Source: an uncultured Clostridium sp. (GTDB lineage: Bacteria > Bacillota_A > Clostridia > TANB77 > CAG-508). Taken from it: a stretch of 8,068 nucleotides of DNA. Every line of letters begins with the position of its first letter. The stretch's first letter is position 1. Both the position numbers and the translations under genes were made by a program. The DNA is taken from positions 1 to 8,068 of the forward strand of contig CAMXLV010000083.1 in assembly GCA_947244675.1 (NCBI GenBank), given 5' to 3'. The notes under the pieces are model-generated. The model searched no databases. It worked only from the letters and a program-made list of their open reading frames with translations, and was not told the origin of the DNA. Below are positions 1-5,412 of the stretch, one piece after another.

Positions 1-55
1 TTAAGTTATCAATCGGAAGGAAATCCGATTTACACAACTTTTACGATAGTCTCTC
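1..55. mobile_element. Probable terminal end of an IS256-family (Mutator-type) insertion sequence; transposase outside the window
   Basis: No gene fits here. Read on the minus strand, the segment starts GAGACTATCG and continues into GTAAAAGTTGTGTAAATC, which resembles the terminal inverted repeats of clostridial IS256-family elements as I remember them. A 7-bp hairpin lies just inside (AATCGGA 11-17 with TCCGATT 24-30), and an outer pair AAGTT 3-7 / AACTT 36-40 extends it. That could be the terminator behind a transposase gene lying to the left. The likely outer edge is near 50-55, about 10 bp from the stop codon of the acetyltransferase gene. The other end and the target duplication cannot be seen, so the family call rests on resemblance. 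Confidence 0.4.
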
Positions 56-64
56 CTCTATTGA

Positions 65-577
65 TTATATTCCAAATGCTTCATCATACTCAACGATTCC
101 ATTTATTGTTTTTGTATTTTCATTTAATTTAATAGCCATAAAATAATCATCTTCAACTTCAAATGGTGCTTTTATATTGTATTTACTTGCAGGAATATAT
201 CCTAATTTGGAATAATATTTATTACTTCCTAAAACAATAGAATAGTTATAATTTAACTGTTTTGCTATTGTATGTCCTTTTTTAATTAGGCTACTACCTA
301 TACCTTTTCTCTGTTCCTCTGGTAATACAGCTAATGGCGCAAGTGCCAACTCTGTACTATCACCAACTTTAACTTTAGTAAATAAAATATAACCTACAAT
401 TTTATTTTCATTCACAGCTACTAATGACAATTCAGGAATAAATGATTTACTTTTTCTTAATGTAGTTACTAAATTTTGCTCATTTCCATCACTATGTTCT
501 GCTGTTTCAAATGCTGTTTTTATAACATTATATACTTGTTCATAGTCATTTATATTTTCTTGTCTTATTTCTAACAT
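65..577 (-). CDS. GNAT-family N-acetyltransferase (YhbS-like)
   Basis: Complete 170-residue GCN5-related acetyltransferase, expected to move the acetyl group of acetyl-CoA to an amine; the substrate cannot be told from sequence. The acetyl-CoA-binding motif A spans residues 79-98, with the pyrophosphate loop Q89-R-K-G-I-G94 followed by a helix. Motif B follows at about 114-127 and ends in YYSKLGY, typical of the YhbS branch where a Tyr-rich segment precedes the last strand. The length is normal for a single-domain GNAT. The ATG at 577 has a good SD (GAGGAG, 591-586) 8 bases upstream. The gene is transcribed leftward, alone, and ends about 10 bp from a probable insertion-sequence end, consistent with an accessory locus. 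The fold is secure; the biological role is unknown. Confidence 0.9.
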   Translation of the reverse strand: MLEIRQENINDYEQVYNVIKTAFETAEHSDGNEQNLVTTLRKSKSFIPELSLVAVNENKIVGYILFTKVKVGDSTELALAPLAVLPEEQRKGIGSSLIKKGHTIAKQLNYNYSIVLGSNKYYSKLGYIPASKYNIKAPFEVEDDYFMAIKLNENTKTINGIVEYDEAFGI

Positions 578-597
578 TTCTATTTCTCCTCAAGATG

Positions 598-627
598 ATT
601 ATAACAAAAAAGAATAGATAACTTCAA
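598..627 (-). promoter_or_regulatory. Candidate sigma-A promoter for the acetyltransferase gene
   Basis: On the minus strand, -35 TTGAAG (627-622) and -10 TATAAT (603-598) are separated by 18 bp. The expected transcript start is close to 591, giving a very short leader that begins about at the SD. The hexamers are good, but the short leader makes this tentative. Confidence 0.4.
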
Positions 628-713
628 TAAAATATATCTAATTTAATAAACATAGAAAAAACGATGTTAAAATAATAAATGGAGATACATTTCACAAAAC
701 TACCTATTCTTTT
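608..713. repeat. 106-bp intergenic segment bounded by an imperfect inverted repeat
   Basis: AAAAGAATAG at 608-617 is the exact reverse complement of CTATTCTTTT at 704-713, and the match continues imperfectly inward to about 17 positions (ATAACTT against GTAGTTT). The inside is AT-rich with no open frame. The right arm starts just downstream of the stop of the C1q-like gene and the left arm overlaps the candidate acetyltransferase promoter. It could be a small MITE-like insertion or a long-range hairpin ending the upstream transcript. Confidence 0.35.
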
Positions 714-717
714 CTGT

Positions 718-1242
718 TTATTTGATTTTTATAATATTTACATTTGGTTGTAACAATTCAACTACTGTTCCAGAATTATTTTTTATTCTTAAAATATCAC
801 CGCTATTTGCTTTGATAATTACCCCAAAATTCAAATTTACTGTTTGGTAAGCATCTGCAACTGTTTCTCCAACAGTTGTACCATATACAGTAGCATTATT
901 ATGCTCTAAATAAACTGATAATGTTGTTTCTTTTCCTGTTGATGGTGGTTCATAAATAGTAGTATTAAATTGAATATAATAGTTTCCATCTTTATTGATA
1001 ATAAAATCTGACGTTCCTTCTTGATGCATTATATCATTTTTGTTTATAATTCTGTTCGTATCAAAAGTAATATATTCTCCATTTTGTAGCTGCTCTGGTG
1101 CATAATTAAAACTATTTATATGTGCTAGATTCCCATTTAATCCACTAATTACCAAACTAACATTCCATACTGACAATATTATAATTAGACTAATACTAAT
1201 AAAAATATAGCCTATATTACATTTTTTCTCACAGCAATACAA
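718..1242 (-). CDS. Membrane-anchored protein with C-terminal C1q/BclA-like jelly-roll domain
   Basis: Predicted 174-residue protein. After a short Cys-containing N-terminus (MYCCEKKC) comes one hydrophobic segment, about residues 10-33, acting as a membrane anchor or uncleaved signal. A C-terminal beta domain of about 120 residues follows: ITFDTNRI, DGNYYIQFNTTIY, LSVYLEHNNATVYGTTVG, NLNFGVIIKANSGDILRIKN, and a final PNVNIIKIK. This strand pattern matches the C1q/TNF-like C-terminal domain of BclA-type exosporium and collagen-like proteins, which form trimers. The collagen Gly-X-Y stalk usual in those proteins is missing. Start choice: the GTG at 1251 has no spaced SD, whereas TTG at 1242 lies 5 bases after AAGGGGTGA (1256-1248), so TTG is preferred; starting at GTG would add three residues. 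Surface or spore-coat display is an inference. Confidence 0.75.
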   Translation of the reverse strand: MYCCEKKCNIGYIFISISLIIILSVWNVSLVISGLNGNLAHINSFNYAPEQLQNGEYITFDTNRIINKNDIMHQEGTSDFIINKDGNYYIQFNTTIYEPPSTGKETTLSVYLEHNNATVYGTTVGETVADAYQTVNLNFGVIIKANSGDILRIKNNSGTVVELLQPNVNIIKIK

Positions 1243-1247
1243 TTTTT

Positions 1248-1256
1248 TCACCCCTT
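1248..1256 (-). promoter_or_regulatory. Shine-Dalgarno site that selects the TTG start at 1242
   Basis: AAGGGGTGA read on the minus strand closely matches the anti-SD complement and sits 5 bases before TTG 1242. The in-frame GTG at 1251 lies inside this site, so it cannot be its start codon. Confidence 0.65.
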
Positions 1257-1311
1257 TTATAGTATATGAAAAAACTGTAATTTTTCTATTTTACCAATAT
1301 GCAAAATTTTG

Positions 1312-1326
1312 GTTTGTACTACAAAC
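1312..1326 (-). terminator. Weak hairpin after the DUF3781 gene, possible terminator
   Basis: GTTTGT and ACAAAC form a 6-bp stem with a 3-base loop, about 30 bp past the stop of the DUF3781 gene on its strand. What follows is CAAAATTTTG rather than a clean U-run, so termination is doubtful. It is the only candidate between the two transcription units. Confidence 0.25.
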
Positions 1327-1356
1327 AATTTTAAACTCTCTTTTAAATCGATACAA

Positions 1357-1605
1357 TCAAAATTGATGTGCTGTTATAATTGTATAACTGTATGAATTGA
1401 TTGTTATTTTCATATTATCAATTTCACAATACCAATTTTTCCCTTGCTTATAGATATTACAATTTTTATCTATAACTTTCTTTTTACAATATGCAACCAC
1501 ATCATCATTATTCTCTAATTTAAGATTTCTTTTAATTCTATTAATCCCCATCTCAGTAGTATGTATTTTATTTATATTATTAAGTAATATTTGTTTATCA
1601 TCCAT
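1357..1605 (-). CDS. DUF3781 family protein
   Basis: Complete 82-residue protein. I recognise DUF3781 from the pattern: an N-terminal helix, RIKRNLKLEN, a Lys-rich helix, KQGKNWYCEIDN, and the C-terminal strand block MKITINSYSYTIITAHQF. There is no signal peptide or membrane segment, so it is probably cytosolic. The function of the family is not known to me. The ATG at 1605 follows TAGGAGTGG at good spacing. It starts 23 bp after the stop of the zinc-ribbon gene on the same strand, so the two are almost certainly co-transcribed and perhaps work together. Cys residues at about 40, 49 and 60 do not form an obvious metal site. Confidence 0.8.
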   Translation of the reverse strand: MDDKQILLNNINKIHTTEMGINRIKRNLKLENNDDVVAYCKKKVIDKNCNIYKQGKNWYCEIDNMKITINSYSYTIITAHQF

Positions 1606-1628
1606 AAATTACCACTCCTAATAATAAT

Positions 1629-1967
1629 TTAACTATTTTTTTCTCTGCAATGACATTCTGGATTCTCACAAATACAATTAGGATTATAACCACTAGCACA
1701 TTCTTCTGTACAAGTACATTTCCATCTTTTTAAATCAGGAAATACTTTCGTACAATGTTGCTTCATTTCTTCCTTCGTCATTCCTGCTTGTGATCCATAC
1801 TCTGAACACATTACTATATATTCTTCCATTGTAACTTTGTCTATAAACTCTCCATTTTCATAGCAATATTTACAATAATCTGCATTGATACTTCTATCTT
1901 TATTCGTACCTAATTGTTCATTTGATGTTATAGGCATACCACAGCTTTGACATATTTTATTTTTCAT
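1629..1967 (-). CDS. Zinc-ribbon protein (putative Zn_ribbon_2 family) with Cys-rich metallothionein-like tail
   Basis: Predicted 112-residue soluble protein. Residues 5-83 fit the putative zinc-ribbon family known from Firmicutes: CQSCGMP (C6, C9), GTNKDRS, ADYCKYCYENGEF (C32, C35), a helical MTMEEY-like region and a closing FPDLKRWK. C6/C9/C32/C35 should bind one zinc. Beyond the usual end, residues 84-107 carry seven more Cys (84, 86, 90, 98, 100, 105, 107) and a His at 106, resembling a metallothionein segment and able to bind additional metal. The start is ATG 1967: GGGAG (1980-1976) lies 8 bases upstream, while an in-frame ATG at 1982 would place that SD inside the gene and has none of its own. 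First gene of a two-gene unit with the DUF3781 gene. Function unknown; metal sensing or storage is a guess. Confidence 0.8.
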   Translation of the reverse strand: MKNKICQSCGMPITSNEQLGTNKDRSINADYCKYCYENGEFIDKVTMEEYIVMCSEYGSQAGMTKEEMKQHCTKVFPDLKRWKCTCTEECASGYNPNCICENPECHCREKNS

Positions 1968-2018
1968 TTTTATTTCTCCCATCGTTTCTACAATTTTGTA
2001 TTTTCTTCACGAATTGTA

Positions 2019-2047
2019 ATTATAGGTCTATTTCAATTTAATAATTT
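2019..2047 (-). promoter_or_regulatory. Possible promoter for the zinc-ribbon/DUF3781 pair
   Basis: A perfect -10, TATAAT (2024-2019), lies about 50 bp before the ATG at 1967. At 17-bp spacing the -35 position is AAATTA (2047-2042), a poor match. Between the -10 and the gene, TACAATT and AATTGTA form a loose inverted repeat, possibly a leader hairpin. Positions 1983-2106 otherwise hold only AT-rich sequence. Confidence 0.3.
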
Positions 2048-2175
2048 TAATTATAGAAAAAAATAATAAAAAAATTACTATAGCTATAATTGGATAAAAA
2101 AGCACACTAATTAGTCCATATTGAGATTAGAAAATCCTCTATTTCTTCATAATATTCCTTCTGTATGTGTAATTT

Positions 2176-2325
2176 TTAGGTTGGATGTATAATTGAAAAA
2201 TGGGTTATTATATATAAAATAAATACTATTGGAAACAATACAACAATAGCACCTAAAATAAATAACATACAAATTCTTTTTTGTGTTTTCTTTATTTCAA
2301 GATTTTCTTTATTTTCTTTTTTCAT
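2176..2325 (-). CDS. Small single-pass membrane protein, probably a truncated remnant
   Basis: A 49-codon frame starting at ATG 2325 behind a perfect AGGAGG (2335-2330, 4-base gap). The first 18 residues are very rich in Lys and Glu. A hydrophobic helix, about residues 19-43 (CMLFILGAIVVLFPIVFILYI), follows, then HFSIIHPT and TAA at 2178-2176. It looks like a small membrane protein with a positively charged cytosolic N-terminus. In the same frame beyond the TAA, 22 further codons (2175-2110) encode a protein-like stretch including QKEYYEEIEDFLISIWTN before TAG at 2109-2107. The ancestral product was probably 72 residues, and the TAA a nonsense mutation (perhaps CAA to TAA). It lies about 15 bp after the decayed gene at 2340-2599 and was probably co-transcribed with it. 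No family recognised. Confidence 0.5.
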   Translation of the reverse strand: MKKENKENLEIKKTQKRICMLFILGAIVVLFPIVFILYIITHFSIIHPT

Positions 2326-2339
2326 TTTTCCTCCTACAA

Positions 2340-2599
2340 TTAGTTGATTTTATATTTTCTCATTATTAGTGTTTCTCTTATTTCTGACTTTTGTTTTAAT
2401 TGTAAATATTCCAAACTTGATGGATATTCAATCAATTCTAAAAATCAAGTTTTATTAGTTATTCTTTTTCTTGTGGTGAAATTTTATTTAATTCAATTTG
2501 GATTGTATGAGTTCTTACAGTATCATAAATACCCCATCTAACTATTCCGACAAAAATAAGTATAACTACTAAAATCAATAATACACATATTTTTACTAT
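2340..2599 (-). pseudogene. Decayed small membrane-protein gene (lost start, internal stop, one-base deletion)
   Basis: Two coding-like stretches lie end to end in different frames. The first, from about 2599, encodes a hydrophobic helix (ICVLLILVVILIFVGIV) then RWGIYDTVRTHTIQIELNK and SPQEKE, ending at TAA 2461-2459. If that TAA is read as an amino acid, LIKLDF follows. Restoring one T to the run at 2440-2444 then joins LELIEYPSSLEYLQ, KSEIRETLIMRKYKIN and a TAA at 2342-2340. The rebuilt protein would be about 87 residues: one membrane helix and a C-terminal domain. No ATG, GTG or suitably placed TTG opens the frame. ATA 2599 sits where the start should be, because its distance from the -10 (37 bp) equals that in the two sibling units (39-40 bp). 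No family recognised. Confidence 0.6.
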
Positions 2600-2620
2600 T
2601 TTCTTCTACTCTGCAAATTA

Positions 2621-2695
2621 CTATAATTTATTATGATTATATAATAGATGACAGATAATTTCAAATTTATTATCTGCCACACTTATTGTAAGTTG
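2621..2695 (-). promoter_or_regulatory. Promoter module copy 1 (upstream of the decayed membrane-protein pair)
   Basis: On the minus strand: conserved block CAACTTACAATAA, then GGCAGATAAT, -35 TTGAAA (2664-2659), 17-bp spacer, -10 TATAAT (2641-2636). It aligns over its whole length with the modules at 2965-3041 and 3807-3884, though it is the most diverged. A perfect 8-bp dyad, CAGATAAT (2652-2659) and ATTATCTG (2669-2676), straddles the -35, which is a likely repressor site. Confidence 0.7.
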
Positions 2696-2740
2696 TCGCT
2701 ATAATTTCTTATTTTATAATATTTCTTTTTAGAGTTCAAA

Positions 2741-2941
2741 TTATTTTACAAAGAATTTCTTTGCCCATTCTAAAGTTTTTGTACTATTCCCTTCAATTAT
2801 GTTATCTTCTTTATAAATTGTTTTTGAAAATCTGTCAGCTCTACATTGTGCTTGTTTAGTTGTTTCCGTGTTCTGGTTATTCCAAATCTGTCCTACACTA
2901 AGTTTCATTCCAATTTTAACTTTATTTTTCTTTATAATCAA
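2741..2941 (-). CDS. Unrecognised small basic protein
   Basis: A 66-residue frame starting at TTG 2941, with GAGG (2953-2950) 8 bases upstream. I do not recognise a family. The sequence is hydrophilic and basic with no membrane segment: a Lys-rich start (MIIKKNKVKIGMKLSVGQIW), then NNQNTETTKQAQCRADRFSK, a Glu/Asn-rich middle, and TLEWAKKFFVK at the end. Support for it being a real gene comes from context: the strong promoter module at 2965-3041 has its -10 40 bp before this start, the same spacing as in the SDR unit, and the frame runs intact to the stop. The 11-bp sequence GTAAGTTGTCG (2688-2698) and its reverse complement (2956-2966) bracket the gene. An alternative in-frame ATG lies at codon 12. 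It could also be a fragment of a longer protein. Confidence 0.55.
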   Translation of the reverse strand: MIIKKNKVKIGMKLSVGQIWNNQNTETTKQAQCRADRFSKTIYKEDNIIEGNSTKTLEWAKKFFVK

Positions 2942-2964
2942 AAATCTAACCTCAACGACAACTT

Positions 2965-3041
2965 ACTATCTTATGTTTTAATTATATTATAAAAGACTAG
3001 CAATTTTCAACTTAATTACCTGCCCTATTTATTGTAAGTTG
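2965..3041 (-). promoter_or_regulatory. Promoter module copy 2 (upstream of the 66-residue gene)
   Basis: On the minus strand: CAACTTACAATAA, ATAGGGCAGGTAATT, -35 TTGAAA (3010-3005), 18-bp spacer, -10 TATAAT (2986-2981), then AAACATAAGATAGTAA in the leader. It is highly similar to the copy at 3807-3884, with differences mostly transitions. The dyad around the -35 is degenerate here (CAGGTAAT / ATTGCTAG). The transcript would start about 33 bp before the gene. Confidence 0.75.
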
Positions 3042-3070
3042 CATTATTATGTAACAAATTTAATATAAAT

Positions 3071-3784
3071 TTATTTAGAATAAATACTAGATGTGGAAAC
3101 TCCACCATCTACTGTATAAATTCCTCCTGTCACATAGGAAGCTTCCTCACTACTTAAAAAAGCAACTACATTCGCAACTTCATTCGGATTTCCAATTCGT
3201 TTGATAGGAATTCTATTTGCGCATTTTATTTTTTGTTCTTCACTTTTAAAACTTGTTTCCAATAATTCTGTTAAAATTGGACCTGGCAAAACGCAATTGA
3301 CCCTAACTCCTAAATCTGCATATTCTTGTGCTAAACATTTAGTAAACATCACAATTCCTGCTTTCGTTGTACAATATAAAGGTGATGTTAATTCTGGTAC
3401 TAATCCTAAGCAAGAGGCAATATTTACAATACAACCTTTATTTTCTTTTAATTTATTAATCAAATTTCTTGTAACTTTAAACGTTCCCTTTATATTTACA
3501 TCAACCATATTATCTATATCTTCATCAGTTGTTTGTTCGATATATTTTTCAAAATATATTCCTGCATTATTAACCAATATATCTACTTTATCTATAAAAT
3601 TAACAGCTTTTTTTATTTCACTGTCTTTAGTTATATTTACTTTATAATACTCAAATGCAGATTTAGGATCCTTTGTATCAAAAATAATTACTTTAGCTCC
3701 TAATTCATTTAATTTATTTGCAATGGCTTCACCAATTCCATTACTTCCACCTGTTACAATAGCTACTTTATTTTTTAAATTCAT
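3071..3784 (-). CDS. Short-chain dehydrogenase/reductase (SDR), FabG-like
   Basis: Complete classical SDR of 237 residues. The Rossmann glycine motif TGGSNGIG is at 11-18. Asp36 at the end of the second strand favours NAD(H) over NADP(H). NNAG is at 72-75. The catalytic tetrad is intact: N97, S124 (NIAS), Y137 and K141 (YCTTK). The PG motif is at 167-168 and the family-typical ending GGIYTVDGG at 220-228. It should interconvert an alcohol and a ketone in the cytosol; the substrate is unknown. ATG 3784 is chosen because GGAGGG (3797-3792) lies 7 bases upstream; an in-frame ATG at 3811 would put that SD inside the gene and lacks one of its own. It stands alone behind promoter module copy 3. FabG cannot be claimed, as no fatty-acid genes are nearby. 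Confidence 0.92.
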   Translation of the reverse strand: MNLKNKVAIVTGGSNGIGEAIANKLNELGAKVIIFDTKDPKSAFEYYKVNITKDSEIKKAVNFIDKVDILVNNAGIYFEKYIEQTTDEDIDNMVDVNIKGTFKVTRNLINKLKENKGCIVNIASCLGLVPELTSPLYCTTKAGIVMFTKCLAQEYADLGVRVNCVLPGPILTELLETSFKSEEQKIKCANRIPIKRIGNPNEVANVVAFLSSEEASYVTGGIYTVDGGVSTSSIYSK

Positions 3785-3806
3785 AACATATCCCTCCATA
3801 TAAATT

Positions 3807-3884
3807 ACCATCTTATGTTTCGATTATATCATAAAGGACAAGTAACTTTCAATTCAATTACCTGCCCTATTTATTGTAATTTGT
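3807..3884 (-). promoter_or_regulatory. Promoter module copy 3 (upstream of the SDR gene)
   Basis: On the minus strand: TTACAATAAATAGGGCAGG, TAATTGAA, -35 TTGAAA (3852-3847), 18-bp spacer, -10 TATAAT (3828-3823), then AAACATAAGATGGTAA. The -10 lies 39 bp before the SDR start. A partial dyad, CAGGTAAT / GTTACTTG, surrounds the -35 in the same place as the perfect dyad of copy 1. Confidence 0.75.
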
Positions 3885-3892
3885 ATTACTTT

Positions 3893-4015
3893 CTATTTGT
3901 TTTTCTCTTTATAAATAGTAATTTCTTCAACTTTAGTTTCTTCATCTTTACCAAAGATAATCATAAATCCCAATGTATTATTCTTAAAATAAAATGCACA
4001 TAAAGTTTTTTCACA
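3893..4015 (-). pseudogene. Start-less 40-codon coding remnant downstream of dapL
   Basis: A frame running from just after TAA 4018-4016 to TAG 3895-3893 encodes CEKTLCAFYFKNNTLGFMII, then FGKDEETKVEEITIYKEKNK. The composition and the alternation of beta-like and charged stretches look protein-like. It vaguely recalls the central strand region of DUF3788-type proteins, but I cannot confirm that. There is no start codon except an internal ATG that would leave 23 residues with no SD. It begins within 10 bases of the dapL stop, so it is best read as the tail of a gene whose front was lost when dapL came to lie next to it. Confidence 0.35.
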
Positions 4016-4020
4016 TTATT

Positions 4021-5220
4021 TTATCCTTTCCAGTTTTTAATTCTTTCCATTGCTTCTATAGTATTATCTCTACTACCAAAAGCAGTTAATCGAAAATATC
4101 CCTCTCCATATTTCCCAAATCCACTACCTGGTGTTCCAACAATACTTAGCTCTGTTAAAAGTTTATCGAAAAATTGCCAAGAAGTCATACCTTCTGGTAC
4201 CTTTAGCCAAACATAAGGAGAATTTACTCCTCCATATACCGTAAATCCTACTTGTTCTAAACCTTTCTTAATTATCTTCGCATTTTCCAAATAAAATCTT
4301 ATATTTTCCTGAATTTGTGTTTTTCCTTCTATACTATAAGTAGCTTCTGCTGCTCTTTGTATCATATAAGATACACCATTAAATTTTGTGCAAGTTCTAC
4401 GCTTCCATAATTGATTCAAGCTTACTTCTTCTTTTTCTTGTGTATAGCCTTTTAATGTTTTAGGAATAACTACATAAGCACATCTAACTCCAGTAAATCC
4501 AGCGGTTTTAGAATAACTCTTAAATTCTATTGCGACATCTTTTGCCCCTTCTATTTCATAAATACTATGAGGCACATTTTCTTCTGTAATAAATGCTTCA
4601 TAAGCTGCATCATATAAAAGAATGGTTTCATTTTCTTTAGCATAATCTACCCATTTTTTAAGATCTTGTTTGGTAAGTACTGTCCCTGTTGGGTTATTCG
4701 GAAAACATAAATAAATCATATCTACTTTTTCTTTTGGTAATTCTGGTTTAAAATCATTCTTAGCTGTTACTGGAAGATAATAAATTTTTCTTCCTGACAT
4801 AATATTTGTATCTAAATAAACTGGATATACAGGATCTGTTATTGCCACACGATTATCTGATGCAAAAATATCTACTATATTCCCACAATCACATTTTGCT
4901 CCATCTGATACAAATATTTCGTCAGTTTCTATTTCTATATTCCTCTTTTTATAGTCATTTTCTACAATAGCTTTTCTTAGAAATTCATATCCTTGTTCTG
5001 GTCCATAGCCTTTAAAACCTTGCTCAGTTCCCATTTCATCTACTGCTTTATGCATTGCTTCTAAACATACTGGTACAATTGGCTTTGTTACATCACCAAT
5101 TCCTAACTTAATTACTTTTTTATTTGGATTTTCATTTGTATATTTTTCCACCTTTTTAGCAATAGTGGAAAATAAGTAATTTTCTTGTAAATTCAAGAAA
5201 TTCTCATTAACAAAACTCAT
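4021..5220 (-). CDS. dapL: LL-diaminopimelate aminotransferase
   Basis: Complete 399-residue class I/II (fold type I) PLP aminotransferase that converts tetrahydrodipicolinate and glutamate directly to LL-diaminopimelate, bypassing the succinylase and acetylase routes. Seen: [12 protein letters not shown] at 39-50 and [15 protein letters not shown] at 64-78, both typical of DapL; SDGAKCD at 105-111; NNPTG at 175-179; D204 in YDAAY for the PLP pyridine nitrogen; [12 protein letters not shown] with PLP lysine K238; and a C-terminal [11 protein letters not shown] with R377, expected to bind the substrate carboxylate. The length is normal. ATG 5220 has AAGGAGG (5234-5228) 7 bases upstream. It lies downstream of dapF on the same strand, and the two supply consecutive steps to meso-diaminopimelate for peptidoglycan and lysine. 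The intervening 178-bp repeat element may uncouple their expression. Confidence 0.95.
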   Translation of the reverse strand: MSFVNENFLNLQENYLFSTIAKKVEKYTNENPNKKVIKLGIGDVTKPIVPVCLEAMHKAVDEMGTEQGFKGYGPEQGYEFLRKAIVENDYKKRNIEIETDEIFVSDGAKCDCGNIVDIFASDNRVAITDPVYPVYLDTNIMSGRKIYYLPVTAKNDFKPELPKEKVDMIYLCFPNNPTGTVLTKQDLKKWVDYAKENETILLYDAAYEAFITEENVPHSIYEIEGAKDVAIEFKSYSKTAGFTGVRCAYVVIPKTLKGYTQEKEEVSLNQLWKRRTCTKFNGVSYMIQRAAEATYSIEGKTQIQENIRFYLENAKIIKKGLEQVGFTVYGGVNSPYVWLKVPEGMTSWQFFDKLLTELSIVGTPGSGFGKYGEGYFRLTAFGSRDNTIEAMERIKNWKG

Positions 5221-5234
5221 ATTTCTTCCTCCTT

Positions 5235-5412
5235 AAGGGATTAGGGGACGTTGTAAAAATCCCTTCTAAAAGGGAAATAGGGACACCCTTTGTTAAAATT
5301 CAACATATTGTTTTCTTAGAATTTAAGCATTTTAAGATTTTTCCCAAAATCAAGATAAAGAGTGTCCCTTTTTCCCTGCTAACGGGGATTTTTGCTACGT
5401 CCCCCAATCCCT
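5235..5412. repeat. 178-bp inverted-repeat (REPIN/MITE-like) element between dapF and dapL
   Basis: Two arms of about 57 bp face each other. The left arm, 5235-5291, runs AAGGGATTAGGGGACG, TTGTAAAAATCCC ... AGGGAAATAGGGACACC. The reverse complement of the right arm, 5356-5412, runs GGGATTGGGGGACGTAGC, AAAAATCCCC ... AGGGAAAAAGGGACACTC. Each arm holds its own small palindrome (TCCCTT CTAA AAGGGA on the left; TCCC / GGGA on the right). The centre is AT-rich with a further hairpin, GATTTT / AAAATC. The GGGGACGTAG core followed by a small hairpin recalls REP sequences served by Y1 (RAYT/IS200-like) transposases; that link is inferred. The right arm supplies the last codons and stop of dapF, and the left arm ends at the dapL SD. 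A third arm copy starts at 8013. Confidence 0.75.

Noticed and set aside
2102..2116. ACTAATTAGT palindrome followed by a T-run as terminator of the small membrane-protein pair
   Set aside because: The stem is only about 4 bp once a loop is allowed, too weak for an intrinsic terminator.
2344..2541. Plus-strand 65-codon hydrophobic open frame
   Set aside because: It is antisense to the decayed membrane-protein gene; the minus strand carries the protein-like sequence, the promoter module and the leader, while this frame has no SD.
3201..3647. Plus-strand 148-codon open frame
   Set aside because: It lies wholly inside the SDR gene on the other strand, whose catalytic residues are intact; no SD and no recognisable domain.
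3815..4003. Plus-strand 62-codon Phe-rich open frame
   Set aside because: It overlaps the SDR promoter module and the remnant at 3893-4015 on the other strand; no SD and low-complexity composition.
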